Source: Microbacterium oxydans (GTDB taxonomy: Bacteria > Actinomycetota > Actinomycetes > Actinomycetales > Microbacteriaceae). From it: a stretch of DNA of 64,000 nucleotides. The notes beneath the pieces were generated by a model. The model did no database searches and was not told the origin of the DNA. It worked only from the letters and a program-made list of their open reading frames with translations. A program made the translations under genes and the position numbers. Location of the stretch: positions 372,001-436,000 of the forward strand of contig NZ_BJOG01000004.1 in the NCBI RefSeq assembly GCF_006540085.1. Direction: 5' to 3'. Every line of letters starts with the position of its first letter. Position 1 is the stretch's first letter. Of the stretch, positions 53,605-62,763 are shown piece by piece.

Positions 53605-53717
53605 GTCGTGTCAAGGGGGCTTCCATCCTCGGAGCTCTCCCGGCCCGGGGCGGTAGGATCAGGACGACGCCCGCACCCGTGTCGGGCGTCTTTGACGAAG
53701 CCTGTGAGGAGGCGCAG

Positions 53718-55658
53718 ATGCCCATTCTTCCGAGCATCTCTGGACCCCGCGATCTGGATGCCCTCTCGACCGAGCAGCTGGCGGAACTCGCCGCGGAGAT
53801 CCGCGAGTTCCTGGTCGAGAACGTGTCCCGTACCGGCGGCCATCTGGGCCCCAACCTCGGCGTCGTCGAGCTGACGATCGCCCTTCATCGCGTGTTCTCG
53901 TCTCCGGACGACCCCTTCATCTTCGACACCGGGCATCAGTCCTACGTGCACAAGCTGCTCACGGGCCGCCAGGACTTCTCCGGCCTGCGCGTGCGCGGCG
54001 GACTCGCGGGGTACCCGCAGCGCGGGGAGAGCGCCCATGACGTGGTGGAGTCGTCGCACGCCTCCAGCTCGCTCAGCTGGGCCGACGGTATCTCCCGGGC
54101 GCTCACGGCGACCGGCCGCGCCGACCGGCATGTGGTCGCGGTGGTCGGCGACGGCGCGCTGACCGGTGGAATGACCTGGGAGGCGTTGAACAACATCTCC
54201 GATGACAATGACCGCAACCTGGTCATCGTCGTCAACGACAACGGACGTTCCTACGCGCCGACGATCGGCGGCATGTCGCGCTACCTCAACCGGGTGCGTA
54301 CGGCAGCGGCCTACAAAGACCTGCATCAGCGCTCCGACCGCCTCTTCCGTGCTTTCGGTCCCGTCGGCCGTGCCGTGTTCCGCGGTGTCCGCGGCGGTAC
54401 CCACGGGTTCCTCTCGCGGTTCACGAACAACGAGGCGCTGTACTCGAACCTCGACATCAAGTACCTCGGCCCCGTCGACGGGCATGACCTCCCCGCGCTG
54501 CTCGAGACGCTGGAGCTGGCGAAGTCGTACGGTGCCCCCGTCATCGTGCACACGATCACCGAGAAGGGCCGCGGCTATCAGCCGGCCCGCGATGACGAGG
54601 CCGACCAGTTCCACGCCGTCGGCAAGATCGATCCGACGACCGGGGAGACCCTGTCGTCGGGCGGTCGTGGGTGGACCGACGTCTTCTCCGACGCTCTGGT
54701 CTCCGTGGGTGAGCAGCGCAACGATGTGATCGCCATGACTGCTGCGATGCTGCGACCGACGGGCCTCGCGCCGTTCGCCGAGCGCTTCCCCGACCGCGTC
54801 TACGACGTGGGAATCGCTGAGCAGCATGCCGTGGCTTCCGCCGCGGGACTGGCCTACGGGGGACTGCACCCCGTCGTCGCCCTGTACGCCACCTTCATGG
54901 GGCGTGCCTTCGACCAGGTGCTGATGGACGTGGCGCTGCACCGCGCCGGAGTCACTTTCGTCCTCGATCGCGCCGGTGTGACCGGCCCCGACGGGCCGAG
55001 CCATCACGGCATGTGGGACCTCGCCATGCTGCAGATCGTCCCGCACATCCGCATCGCCGCGCCCCGCGACGGCGCCCGACTGACCGAAGCCCTCCGAGAG
55101 GCGGTCGACGTCGAGGACGCACCGACGGTCATCCGCTTCCCCAAGGGCGAGGTCGCCGCCGACCTCCCGGCCATCGAGCGGCTCAGCGACGGTGTCGACG
55201 TACTCGCCCGCGGCGAGACTGAGGACGTGCTCATCGTCGCCATCGGCCCCTTCGCGGAACTGGCGCTCGATGTCGCCGACCGGCTTCGCGCGCAGGGCAT
55301 CGGCGCCACCGTCATCGATCCGCGATGGGCCATCCCTGTGCAGCCGTCGATCGTGGAGCTCTCGGCTCACCATCGCCTCGTGATCACCATCGAAGACGGG
55401 ATCCGCGTGGGAGGAATCGGCACCCGTGTCCGGCAGGTTCTTCGAGAGGCGGGGATCGACACGGCGGTGGACGAGCTGGGTCTTCCCGACGAGTTCATCG
55501 ATCACGCCTCCCGCGATCAGATCCTCGCCGATGCGGGGCTCACCGCGCCCAAGATCGCGCAGGACATCGTTTCGCAGGTGCTCGGGACCCGCATCCCCAA
55601 GGCGCGTCACGCGGGCGAGACCGGGACGATCGACCTTCCGCTGCACGAGAGGCACTGA
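53718..55658 (+). CDS. dxs: 1-deoxy-D-xylulose-5-phosphate synthase
   Basis: A 646-aa thiamine-diphosphate enzyme making DXP from pyruvate and glyceraldehyde-3-phosphate, the first step of non-mevalonate isoprenoid synthesis and of thiamine and pyridoxal precursors. GGHLGPNLGVVELTIALH is near residue 50, the ThDP motif starts GDGALTGGMTWEALNN, and ends in NDN; VYDVGIAEQHAVASAAGLA belongs to the Tkt_Pyr domain. GAGGAGG sets the ATG at 53718. Confidence 0.96.
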   Translation: MPILPSISGPRDLDALSTEQLAELAAEIREFLVENVSRTGGHLGPNLGVVELTIALHRVFSSPDDPFIFDTGHQSYVHKLLTGRQDFSGLRVRGGLAGYPQRGESAHDVVESSHASSSLSWADGISRALTATGRADRHVVAVVGDGALTGGMTWEALNNISDDNDRNLVIVVNDNGRSYAPTIGGMSRYLNRVRTAAAYKDLHQRSDRLFRAFGPVGRAVFRGVRGGTHGFLSRFTNNEALYSNLDIKYLGPVDGHDLPALLETLELAKSYGAPVIVHTITEKGRGYQPARDDEADQFHAVGKIDPTTGETLSSGGRGWTDVFSDALVSVGEQRNDVIAMTAAMLRPTGLAPFAERFPDRVYDVGIAEQHAVASAAGLAYGGLHPVVALYATFMGRAFDQVLMDVALHRAGVTFVLDRAGVTGPDGPSHHGMWDLAMLQIVPHIRIAAPRDGARLTEALREAVDVEDAPTVIRFPKGEVAADLPAIERLSDGVDVLARGETEDVLIVAIGPFAELALDVADRLRAQGIGATVIDPRWAIPVQPSIVELSAHHRLVITIEDGIRVGGIGTRVRQVLREAGIDTAVDELGLPDEFIDHASRDQILADAGLTAPKIAQDIVSQVLGTRIPKARHAGETGTIDLPLHERH

Positions 55659-55693
55659 GACCCGTCCCGGGGGTTTCCCGCTCCAGCAGAGTG

Positions 55694-55718
55694 CCCCGCA
55701 CCGGCGGTGGTGCCGGGG
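55694..55718. terminator. Candidate hairpin after dxs
   Basis: CCCCGCACC pairs with GGTGCCGGGG with one bulge, between convergent dxs and the band-7-like gene. Weaker than the other hairpins in the window. Confidence 0.45.
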
Positions 55719-55722
55719 GAGA

Positions 55723-56418
55723 TCAGTTCAGGGCGTGCAGTGCCGCGACGGCCTGGGCTCCGCGATCCACCTCTCGGAGTGCGGTCGACAGCAGGTAGCC
55801 GTCGGTGAGCGCGTCGCCGGTGACCATCACGCGCACCAGCTCGACGCCGCAGGCGCGGCGAACCTCGTCGGCACTGGCCGCGATGACCCGGGTGTTGATC
55901 TCGTCGTTGTGCGGCAGCTCGGCTCCTTCGAGGCTGCGGACCACATCTCGCAGCGCCGCGCCGACGATGTTCGAGGCGCGTTCCTTCACGTTCACCACAT
56001 CCAACTCGAAGACGCGCAGATCGTGCCCCGTCGGTAGGGGACGCCACTCGAACGAGGCATGCACGCGATGCTGATGACCGCTCGCACCGCTCAGCTCCCG
56101 CGCAGGCAGATCCGTCGCGCGGCACCGCACGTCGACGAGTTTGTACCAGTAGAACAGGGGGAACGCCCCGTGTGAGCCCGGGTCCAGCACGACGACTTCG
56201 CCCACCGCGCCACCGTGCTGGGACGGACGCCGTTGAGGGCGGTTGCGGATGATGGGTTTGCCGTTGCGGGTTCGGATGGCCGCCCAGCCCTCGTCGACGG
56301 TGACGATGAAGAGCTTGAGGAGAGCGGGGAGCACCAGGAGAGTGGTGAGGATGGCCGTTCCGGTCTTCAGCAGGCCCGACATCCCCTTGCCGCCCAGCAT
56401 CGTGAAGAGCATGTCCAT
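55723..56418 (-). CDS. Band-7/SPFH-like membrane protein
   Basis: A 231-aa protein. One N-terminal membrane segment (about residues 18-36, LLKTGTAILTTLLVLPALLKLFIV) is followed by a band-7-like region: VTVDEGWAAIRTRNG, VVLDPGSHGAFPLFYWYKLVDVRCRATDLPARE and later NVKERASNIVGAALRDVVRSLEGAE. It is shorter than most SPFH proteins, which also have a longer coiled coil. A scaffold role is possible. Start MDMLFTMLGG at 56418. Confidence 0.65.
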   Translation of the reverse strand: MDMLFTMLGGKGMSGLLKTGTAILTTLLVLPALLKLFIVTVDEGWAAIRTRNGKPIIRNRPQRRPSQHGGAVGEVVVLDPGSHGAFPLFYWYKLVDVRCRATDLPARELSGASGHQHRVHASFEWRPLPTGHDLRVFELDVVNVKERASNIVGAALRDVVRSLEGAELPHNDEINTRVIAASADEVRRACGVELVRVMVTGDALTDGYLLSTALREVDRGAQAVAALHALN

Positions 56419-56559
56419 GTCACCACTGTGCAGGTTCGCCGAGTGCCGATGTGTCGTCGGGCGGCCTGCTCGCCGTGATTTCATGCGGTGTTCCCCGCAC
56501 GTTCCCTGCCCGGCTGTGCGGCGGATACGCGATGGCTCCGGCCGCGCCGTGATCCGGTG

Positions 56560-58014
56560 TCAGAGAAGCGCGGAGACCGCGCGGGCCACGACGGACTCGA
56601 CCACTGGACGACAGCGGGCTCTATCCGCGTCGACGAGCCCGATGCGCGTGCGCCGGTCGAGGACATCGTCGACCGTCATCGCCCCCTCCACGCGGACGGC
56701 GTACTCGACCTCTGCCGCGGTCAGGGCCGTCGCCTCGTCCAGCAGCTCGTCCGATGAGGGGACGTCACGATCCGCGAGCCGCAATGACGCGGTGCGACTC
56801 TGTCGCGACGACGGCAGACTCCGCGTCGTGACGGCGAGATCGACGGCATCCTCGGCCATGCGTCGATAGGTCGTCAGCTTCCCGCCGAGCACCGAGATGA
56901 AGCCCGACTCCGATGCCGCCACCAGGTGCCGACGGGAGATGTCGGCTGTCGAGTCGGTTCCGCTGTCGACAAGCGGCCGCAGGCCAGCGAAGGCGCCACG
57001 AACCTGATCGCGTCGGACCGCGGTGGCGAGAACGCGGTTGAGGCTGTGGAGGAGGAACTCGATCTCGGTCTCCGTCGGCTGAGCGACCCGCGGGACCGCG
57101 CCGGGTGAGTCTTCGTCGGTGAGTCCGACGATCAGTCGTCCGTGTGCCTGTGGCAGAGCGAAGACGTATCGGCTGATCGACCCTTCGTGAGGGACCGTCA
57201 GTGCCGTCGACGGAGCGCCGAGGTCGGCGGCGTCGAGCACGATGTGGGTCCCTCGACTCGGTCGCACCGTGATCGACGGATCGAGTGCTCCCGCCCACAC
57301 TCCCGTCGCGTTGACGACCGCACGTGCACGGATCTCGAAACGCTCGCCCGTCGTCGCCTCCTCGACCGAGGCCCCATCTGCGCGCAGGGAGAGCGCACGG
57401 ACCCTGGTGAGGATGCGGGCGCCGAGGGCCGCTGCGGTGCGGGCCACCGTCGTGACGAGGCGCGCATCATCGACGAGCTGACCGTCATAGGCCAGCATCC
57501 CTCCGCGGAGGCCCCGCTGGTCGAGGGCTGGCATCAACCGCATGGCCGTGCGCGCGGAGACCACGGCAGGGGCGGGGAGGACCCGGCGGGGTGTGTGTGC
57601 GCGCATCCGCAGCACATCGCCCAGCCCCATGCCCACGGTGCCTGCGACACGCTGCCGGAGTGTGACAGTCTGCGAGAACGGCAGGAGCTGTCCGAGGGGG
57701 TGGATGAGGTGAGGGGCGATCGAGGTCATCAGGAGATGGCGTTCGTGCGCGCTCTCCCGCGCGGTCGCGAAGTCTCCGGTGGCGAGGTAGCGCAGGCCGC
57801 CGTGCACGAGCTTCGAGCTGAATCTGCTGGTGCCGAAAGCCAGATCCTCGGCTTCGATCAGCGTCACGGTGAGTCCGCGAGAGGCAGCATCGAGTGCGAC
57901 TCCCACGCCCGTGATGCCGCCGCCGATCACGAGCACGTCGACCCGCTCCTCGGCTGCGAGCGTGAGCTCCGTCCTCCGTCGCGCGACATTGAGCGCGGAT
58001 GGCTCCCTGATCAT
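56560..58014 (-). CDS. glpD: Glycerol-3-phosphate dehydrogenase/oxidase
   Basis: A 484-aa FAD enzyme oxidising sn-glycerol-3-phosphate to dihydroxyacetone phosphate. The FAD motif VLVIGGGITGVGVALDAASRGL is near residues 26-48, then FGTSRFSSKLVHGGLRYL, typical of GlpD. It ends LADRDVPSSDELLDEATALTAAEVEYAVRVEGAMTVDDVLDRRTRIGL. The stop of the TetR gene overlaps its ATG (ATGA), so both are co-transcribed. The same genes are divergent from an AGPS-like flavoprotein in mycobacteria. Confidence 0.93.
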   Translation of the reverse strand: MIREPSALNVARRRTELTLAAEERVDVLVIGGGITGVGVALDAASRGLTVTLIEAEDLAFGTSRFSSKLVHGGLRYLATGDFATARESAHERHLLMTSIAPHLIHPLGQLLPFSQTVTLRQRVAGTVGMGLGDVLRMRAHTPRRVLPAPAVVSARTAMRLMPALDQRGLRGGMLAYDGQLVDDARLVTTVARTAAALGARILTRVRALSLRADGASVEEATTGERFEIRARAVVNATGVWAGALDPSITVRPSRGTHIVLDAADLGAPSTALTVPHEGSISRYVFALPQAHGRLIVGLTDEDSPGAVPRVAQPTETEIEFLLHSLNRVLATAVRRDQVRGAFAGLRPLVDSGTDSTADISRRHLVAASESGFISVLGGKLTTYRRMAEDAVDLAVTTRSLPSSRQSRTASLRLADRDVPSSDELLDEATALTAAEVEYAVRVEGAMTVDDVLDRRTRIGLVDADRARCRPVVESVVARAVSALL

Positions 58015-58589
58015 GGGCGCAGCAGTCCGTCCAGCGCGGCCCGCAGTTCGCGCTCCCATGCCGCCTCCGAGATCAGATCGGAGACGGTCCCGTGGGAGAG
58101 CACCGCGGACTGCGCGATGAGCAGCAGCATGACGGCCATCTCCTGCGGTGCACCGTCGCGCACCGATCCGTCGAGCTGTGCGGTTCCGATCGCTGCGGAC
58201 AGCCACCCGAGGATCATGCGCTGGCTCGAACCCACGCGCTGCAGCGTGTATCGCGTGAACGCTTCCGGCTCGTCAGCCAGCAGTCTCGCATACAGGGCGT
58301 CGCTCCGGAACAGGCCGATGAAGCGCAGCACATCGTCGACGAGGGCGGGCCTGGTGGCCGCAGTCGCGGGGAAGGCGCTCAGGATGGTGGTCACACGGCG
58401 CAGCAGTGCTGCACGGACGACGTCATCGGCGTCGTTCCAGTTGCGGTAGATCGTCGGCCGACTCAGCTCTGCGCGCCGGGCGAGCTCCGCGACGGTCACG
58501 CCGTGCACGCCGCGCCTCTCGATCAGCGCATCGGCCGCATCGAGGATCTTCGTCTGCGTGGCATCCCAGAGAGGTTGACGTTCTTCCAT
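58011..58589 (-). CDS. TetR family regulator
   Basis: A 192-aa TetR. The N-terminal HTH lies at about residues 12-55 (ILDAADALIERRGVHGVTVAELARRAELSRPTIYRNW), and the rest is a ligand-binding domain. It probably controls its own operon with glpD and the divergent AGPS-like gene through the palindrome at 58591-58611. The inducer is unknown; a lipid precursor is a guess from context. Confidence 0.9.
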   Translation of the reverse strand: MEERQPLWDATQTKILDAADALIERRGVHGVTVAELARRAELSRPTIYRNWNDADDVVRAALLRRVTTILSAFPATAATRPALVDDVLRFIGLFRSDALYARLLADEPEAFTRYTLQRVGSSQRMILGWLSAAIGTAQLDGSVRDGAPQEMAVMLLLIAQSAVLSHGTVSDLISEAAWERELRAALDGLLRP

Positions 58590-58590
58590 G

Positions 58591-58611
58591 ATGTGTCACA
58601 CTGTAACGCAT
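58591..58611. promoter_or_regulatory. Candidate TetR operator between divergent genes
   Basis: A 21-bp imperfect palindrome of the form ATGnGTnACA-C-TGTnACnCAT centred at 58601. It fills the 20-bp gap between the TetR start and the AGPS-like start, and covers the TACAGT and CACACT -10-like boxes of both. Autorepression is inferred. Confidence 0.6.
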
Positions 58612-60232
58612 GGGCCAAGAGAACGGCAGGGTCGATGCGGACTCGCTGATGAGATGGAACGGCTGGGGCGACCCGGCCAAGGCGAAGGGGCTGCCTCTGC
58701 CGGTGCGTGCTCTGCTGCCGATGCTGTTGGGGCGCGTCCGCACGCCCGCTCCCGCCGTCGAACTCTCGGAGGTGCAGCTGCGCCCGTCGCGTCTGACAGC
58801 GGAAGACCGCGCGGCGTTCGTCCTCGCCGTCGGCCTCGAGAACGTCGACGACACACCGGAGGCCCGCGTCCGTCACGCGGGCGGGCGCTCGACGCCCGAC
58901 CTGCTTCGCCGACGCGAGGCACGACAGGACGCACCGGACGCCGTCGTCCGCCCCGCCGACCACGACGAGGTCCGTGCGTGTCTCGATGCTGCGGCGGCGC
59001 GAGGTGTCGCCGTCATCCCCTTCGGTGGCGGGACGAGCGTCGTCGGCGCACTCGATCCTGAACGGGGCGCGCATCACGCCGTGGTCAGTCTCGATCTGCG
59101 GCGGTTGAGCGGCATGGTGCGGCTCGATGAGACCAGTGGTGAGGCCGTGCTCGCGGCCGGCACGACGGGGCCGGAGGCGGAGGCGCTGCTTTCCGCGCGC
59201 GGGTTCGAGCTCGGTCATTTTCCGCAGAGCTTCCGCTATGCCACGATCGGCGGATTCGCGGCGGCTCGGTCTTCGGGGCAGAACTCTGCGGGGAACGGGC
59301 GCTTCGACACGATGGTGACCGGGATCAGAGTGGCCACCCCGACCGGCGACATCGAGCTCGGGCGGTCGCCGGGCTCTGCCGCAGGGCCCGACCTGATTCG
59401 AGTGTTCCTCGGCTCCGAGGGCATCTTCGGCGTGATCACCGAGGTGCGGGTGCGCGTCCACCCGATCCCGCGCGCGAGGGTGTTCGAGGCCTGGTCGTTT
59501 CCGGACTTCGCCAGTGGAGCCGAGGGGCTTCGTCGTGTCGCTCAGCTGAGCGGCGGTCCGACCGTCATCCGGCTGTCCGACGAAGCGGAGACGGCTGTCA
59601 GCCTCGCCCAGGTCGGGCGGATCGGCAAAGCACTGGCCAAGGGCGCCAGCGTGGTCACGGTGTACGAAGGCGAGGACATCGCGGAACGACGGGCTCATGC
59701 CGGTGCTCACCTCGCCGCGGCGGGCGGGACCTCCTCGGGGGAAGGCCCGGCAGAGGACTGGCTCAGGACCCGGTTCGACGGACCTTATCTGCGCGATTCA
59801 CTTCTCGACGCCGGCGTCTTCTGCGAGACATTGGAGACCGCGACGACGTGGTCGAACCTGCAGGCGCTGCGCTCGACGGTCGAGGCGGCGCTCAAGGAGG
59901 GCTTCGCGGACATCGGCGCCAAGTCGTACGTCATGTGCCACGTCTCGCACATCTACCCGACCGGGGCGTCGCTGTACTTCACGGTCCTCGCAGGAGTGCG
60001 CACCGACATGCTCCGTTCGTGGGAGCCCGTGAAAGCGCGTGTGAACGATGCGATCATCACCGCAGGGGGAACGATCAGCCATCACCACGCGGTCGGGCGG
60101 GACCATGCGCCGTGGCTCGGTCAGGAGATCGGGGAGACCGGGGTCCGCATCCTCGCCGCCATCAAGAGGGAGCTCGATCCGTCGGGCATACTCAACCCCG
60201 GCGCCGTGATCCCCGCGGAACGGACGCACTGA
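58610..60232 (+). CDS. FAD-binding oxidase, alkyl-DHAP synthase (AGPS)-like
   Basis: A 540-aa flavoprotein of the FAD_binding_4/FAD-oxidase_C family. FAD-binding region PFGGGTSVVGALDP near residue 140 and SFRYATIGGFAAARSSGQNSAGNGRFDTMVTGIRV near 205-240. The C-terminal GTISHHHAVGRDHAPWL resembles the HHH-type catalytic motif of alkylglycerone-phosphate synthase, and SYVMCHVSHIYPTGASLYFT carries a Tyr in the expected place. AGPS swaps an acyl for an alkyl chain on acyl-DHAP to make ether lipids. In mycobacteria an equivalent (Rv2251) precedes a lipid kinase. Actual ether-lipid synthesis is not proven. Confidence 0.85.
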   Translation: MGQENGRVDADSLMRWNGWGDPAKAKGLPLPVRALLPMLLGRVRTPAPAVELSEVQLRPSRLTAEDRAAFVLAVGLENVDDTPEARVRHAGGRSTPDLLRRREARQDAPDAVVRPADHDEVRACLDAAAARGVAVIPFGGGTSVVGALDPERGAHHAVVSLDLRRLSGMVRLDETSGEAVLAAGTTGPEAEALLSARGFELGHFPQSFRYATIGGFAAARSSGQNSAGNGRFDTMVTGIRVATPTGDIELGRSPGSAAGPDLIRVFLGSEGIFGVITEVRVRVHPIPRARVFEAWSFPDFASGAEGLRRVAQLSGGPTVIRLSDEAETAVSLAQVGRIGKALAKGASVVTVYEGEDIAERRAHAGAHLAAAGGTSSGEGPAEDWLRTRFDGPYLRDSLLDAGVFCETLETATTWSNLQALRSTVEAALKEGFADIGAKSYVMCHVSHIYPTGASLYFTVLAGVRTDMLRSWEPVKARVNDAIITAGGTISHHHAVGRDHAPWLGQEIGETGVRILAAIKRELDPSGILNPGAVIPAERTH

Positions 60233-60233
60233 C

Positions 60234-61139
60234 GTGTCCGAGCACATCGCCGTGCTCGCGAATCCGTTCGCCGGCAAGGGGCGGGGCGGGCGAGCGGCGG
60301 AGGCAGCCGTTCGACTTTTCCGGGAGCGTGGTGCCGAGGTGCGAACGTACGCGGGTGCCTCCGCCGCCGACACCGCCCGGCTCGCCGTCGCCGCGCTGGC
60401 CGACGGCCCTCGTCTCCTCGTGGTCGTGGGCGGTGATGGCACGCTGGCCGGCGTGCTCGACACGGTGTGCGCCGCCTCCGTCCCGGTCGTCCTGGTGCCG
60501 GCGGGCACGGGGAACGATCTCGCCCGAGCCCTGGGACTCCCACGTGGTGACGCACGGGCCGCCGCCGAGCTCGCCCTCATCGGCATGCCACGAGCGATCG
60601 ACGTCGGCGTCGTCCGCACCGCGAAGGGCAGTCGGAGATTCCTGACCATCGCGGCGCTGGGCTTCGACGCGAAGGTCAGCGACCGCACCAACAGGCTCCG
60701 CTGGCCGCACGGCGCACCTCGCTACTACCTCGCGCTGCTCATCGAGCTCGTGCGACTGCGGCCGATGGAATTCCGCATCGCCGTAGACGAGGAAGCGGCG
60801 AGGAGCTCACCGGGCACGCTGATCGCAGCCGGCAGCACGTCCAGCTACGGAGGGGGTATGCCGATCTGCGCCGGAGCCGTCCCCGACGACGGACTCCTCG
60901 ACATCGTCCATGTCGCGCCATTGGGCCGCATGCGCCTGCTGGGTCTCTTCCCGCTGCTGCTGCGTGGGACGCATCTCGCGCGCGCTGAGGTCGCGCACCG
61001 GCGTGCACGGTCCGTGACCGTCTCGGCCCCCGGCCTCGTGGTCTACGCGGACGGCGAGCGCATCGGCGAGGATGAGTGCACCATCTCGGTGCTTCCCGGC
61101 GCGCTCACGATGATGGTGCCGAAGGAGAGCGATGACTGA
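60234..61139 (+). CDS. Diacylglycerol/lipid kinase
   Basis: A 301-aa DAGK-family kinase: GGDGT at residues 66-70, PAGTGND at 89-95, then a C-terminal domain with GGGMPICAGAVPDDGLLDIVHV. It is a relative of mycobacterial Rv2252, which phosphorylates diacylglycerol. The GTG lies 1 bp after the AGPS-like stop, and its stop overlaps the GMC oxidoreductase start, so all three are one operon. Confidence 0.9.
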   Translation: MSEHIAVLANPFAGKGRGGRAAEAAVRLFRERGAEVRTYAGASAADTARLAVAALADGPRLLVVVGGDGTLAGVLDTVCAASVPVVLVPAGTGNDLARALGLPRGDARAAAELALIGMPRAIDVGVVRTAKGSRRFLTIAALGFDAKVSDRTNRLRWPHGAPRYYLALLIELVRLRPMEFRIAVDEEAARSSPGTLIAAGSTSSYGGGMPICAGAVPDDGLLDIVHVAPLGRMRLLGLFPLLLRGTHLARAEVAHRRARSVTVSAPGLVVYADGERIGEDECTISVLPGALTMMVPKESDD

Positions 61140-62763
61140 GTTCGACGAGGATGTCGTGGTCGTGGGTTCCGGCTTCGGAGGTTCGGTCGCTGCTCTGCGG
61201 CTGGCGGAGAAGGGCTACCGAGTTCGCGTCTACGAGGCGGGTCGCCGCTTCGAGGACGACGACTTCGCGAAGACCAGCTGGGACGTCCGTCGCTATCTCT
61301 GGGCGCCGGCGCTCGGCTGCTACGGTGTGCAGCGTATCCACCGATTGCCGCATGTGATGATCCTGGCCGGTGCGGGGGTAGGCGGCGGATCGCTCAACTA
61401 CGCGAACACGCTGTATCAGCCGGGCGCGGCCTTCTTCACGGACCCGCAGTGGCAGGGCATCGCGGAGTGGGAGCACGAACTCGCGCCGCACTATGCGACG
61501 GCCAAGAGGATGCTCGGCGTCGTCGACCAGTACCCGCACACCGGCCCTGTGGAGCGGATCATGGCCGGCGCCGCGGACGATCTCGGCGTCGGCTCGACGT
61601 TCCGGCACGCACCGGTCGGGGTCTGGTTCGGGAAGCCGGGGGAGCGCACGCCGGACCCCTTCTTCGGCGGCGAGGGGCCCGATCGAACCGGGTGCACGCT
61701 GTGCGGCAACTGCATGGTGGGCTGCCGCGTCGGCGCGAAGAACACGCTCATGAAGAACTACCTGGCTCTGGCGGAGCGCCACGGAGTCGCGATCGAGGCC
61801 CTCCGCACGGTGAGCGAGGTGCGTGAGCTCCCCGAAGGAGGATTCGCGGTGACAACGCAGCGCAGCGGGGCCTGGGTCCGCCGCGCGCGGAAGACCGTGA
61901 CCGCCCGGGAGGTCGTGCTCGCCGCCGGCACCTGGGGCACGCAGCAGCTGCTGCACCGGATGAAGGAGTCCGGGGCTCTGCCGCGGGTCTCGGACGCCGT
62001 AGGTCGGCTCACCCGCACCAACTCGGAGGCCCTCGACGGCGCGGTCGCCGTGAGCGTCCCGGACTCGCTGCAGCTCGCCCGCGGCGTCGCGATCACCACG
62101 TCGTTCCACGTCGACGACCGCACCCACGTCGAGAACGTCCGCTACGGGCCGGGGTCGAACCTGATGGGTGCACTCGCTACCGTGATCGTCCCCGGCGGAC
62201 GTCCGATAGGGGTGCGACTGCGCAGTCTGGTCGCCCAGATGCTCCGTTCCCCGGTGCGGCAGTTCCGTCTCGGGAGCCTCCGCCGCTGGAGCGAGCGGGG
62301 TATCATCGCGCTGGTCATGCAGACAGCGGACAACTCGCTCACGCTCTCCCTGCGCCGCCGCTTCGGCCGCCTCATCATGACGAGCGCACAGGGACACGGG
62401 GAGCCGAACCCGAGCTATCTGCCCCAGGCCCATGCGGCGGCGGCGGCGATCGCCGCGCGGGTCGAGGTGGACAGCGGGGTCCCAGCCGCTGCACGTGGAT
62501 CCTGGCCTGAGGTGTTCGGCATCCCCCTCACCGCGCACTTCCTCGGCGGTGCCGTCATCTCGGCGTCACGTACGGACGGTGTCATCGACGGGTATCACCG
62601 GGTCTGGGGGCACCCCGGCCTGCACGTCGTCGACGGCGCCGCCGTGCCCGCGAATCCCGGGGTGAATCCCTCGCTGACGATCACCGCACTGGCGGAGCGG
62701 GCGCTGTCGTACTGGCCTCGTCGCGGCGAAGACGACGCGCGCCCGGTTCAGCCGGCGAGCTGA
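61132..62763 (+). CDS. GMC oxidoreductase, cholesterol-oxidase-like, with four-Cys cluster
   Basis: A 543-aa flavoenzyme. The FAD motif VVVVGSGFGGSVAALRLAEKG is near residues 8-28, followed by AGAGVGGGSLNYANTL (GMC signature), and the C-terminal GMC region (VWGHPGLHVVDGAAVPANPGVNPSLTITALAERAL). An insertion carries CTLCGNCMVGC (Cys188, 191, 194, 198), like the conserved Cys-rich region of cholesterol-oxidase-related proteins; it could bind iron-sulfur or zinc. The substrate is unknown. The ATG overlaps the lipid-kinase stop by 8 nt (ATGACTGA-like). Confidence 0.88.
   Translation: MTEFDEDVVVVGSGFGGSVAALRLAEKGYRVRVYEAGRRFEDDDFAKTSWDVRRYLWAPALGCYGVQRIHRLPHVMILAGAGVGGGSLNYANTLYQPGAAFFTDPQWQGIAEWEHELAPHYATAKRMLGVVDQYPHTGPVERIMAGAADDLGVGSTFRHAPVGVWFGKPGERTPDPFFGGEGPDRTGCTLCGNCMVGCRVGAKNTLMKNYLALAERHGVAIEALRTVSEVRELPEGGFAVTTQRSGAWVRRARKTVTAREVVLAAGTWGTQQLLHRMKESGALPRVSDAVGRLTRTNSEALDGAVAVSVPDSLQLARGVAITTSFHVDDRTHVENVRYGPGSNLMGALATVIVPGGRPIGVRLRSLVAQMLRSPVRQFRLGSLRRWSERGIIALVMQTADNSLTLSLRRRFGRLIMTSAQGHGEPNPSYLPQAHAAAAAIAARVEVDSGVPAAARGSWPEVFGIPLTAHFLGGAVISASRTDGVIDGYHRVWGHPGLHVVDGAAVPANPGVNPSLTITALAERALSYWPRRGEDDARPVQPAS

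Noticed and set aside
51618..55655. Very long antisense open frame (1345 aa) across acnA and dxs
   Set aside because: It mirrors two well-supported enzymes, has low-complexity Arg/Asp/Val-rich sequence and no recognisable domain. High GC makes such shadow frames common.
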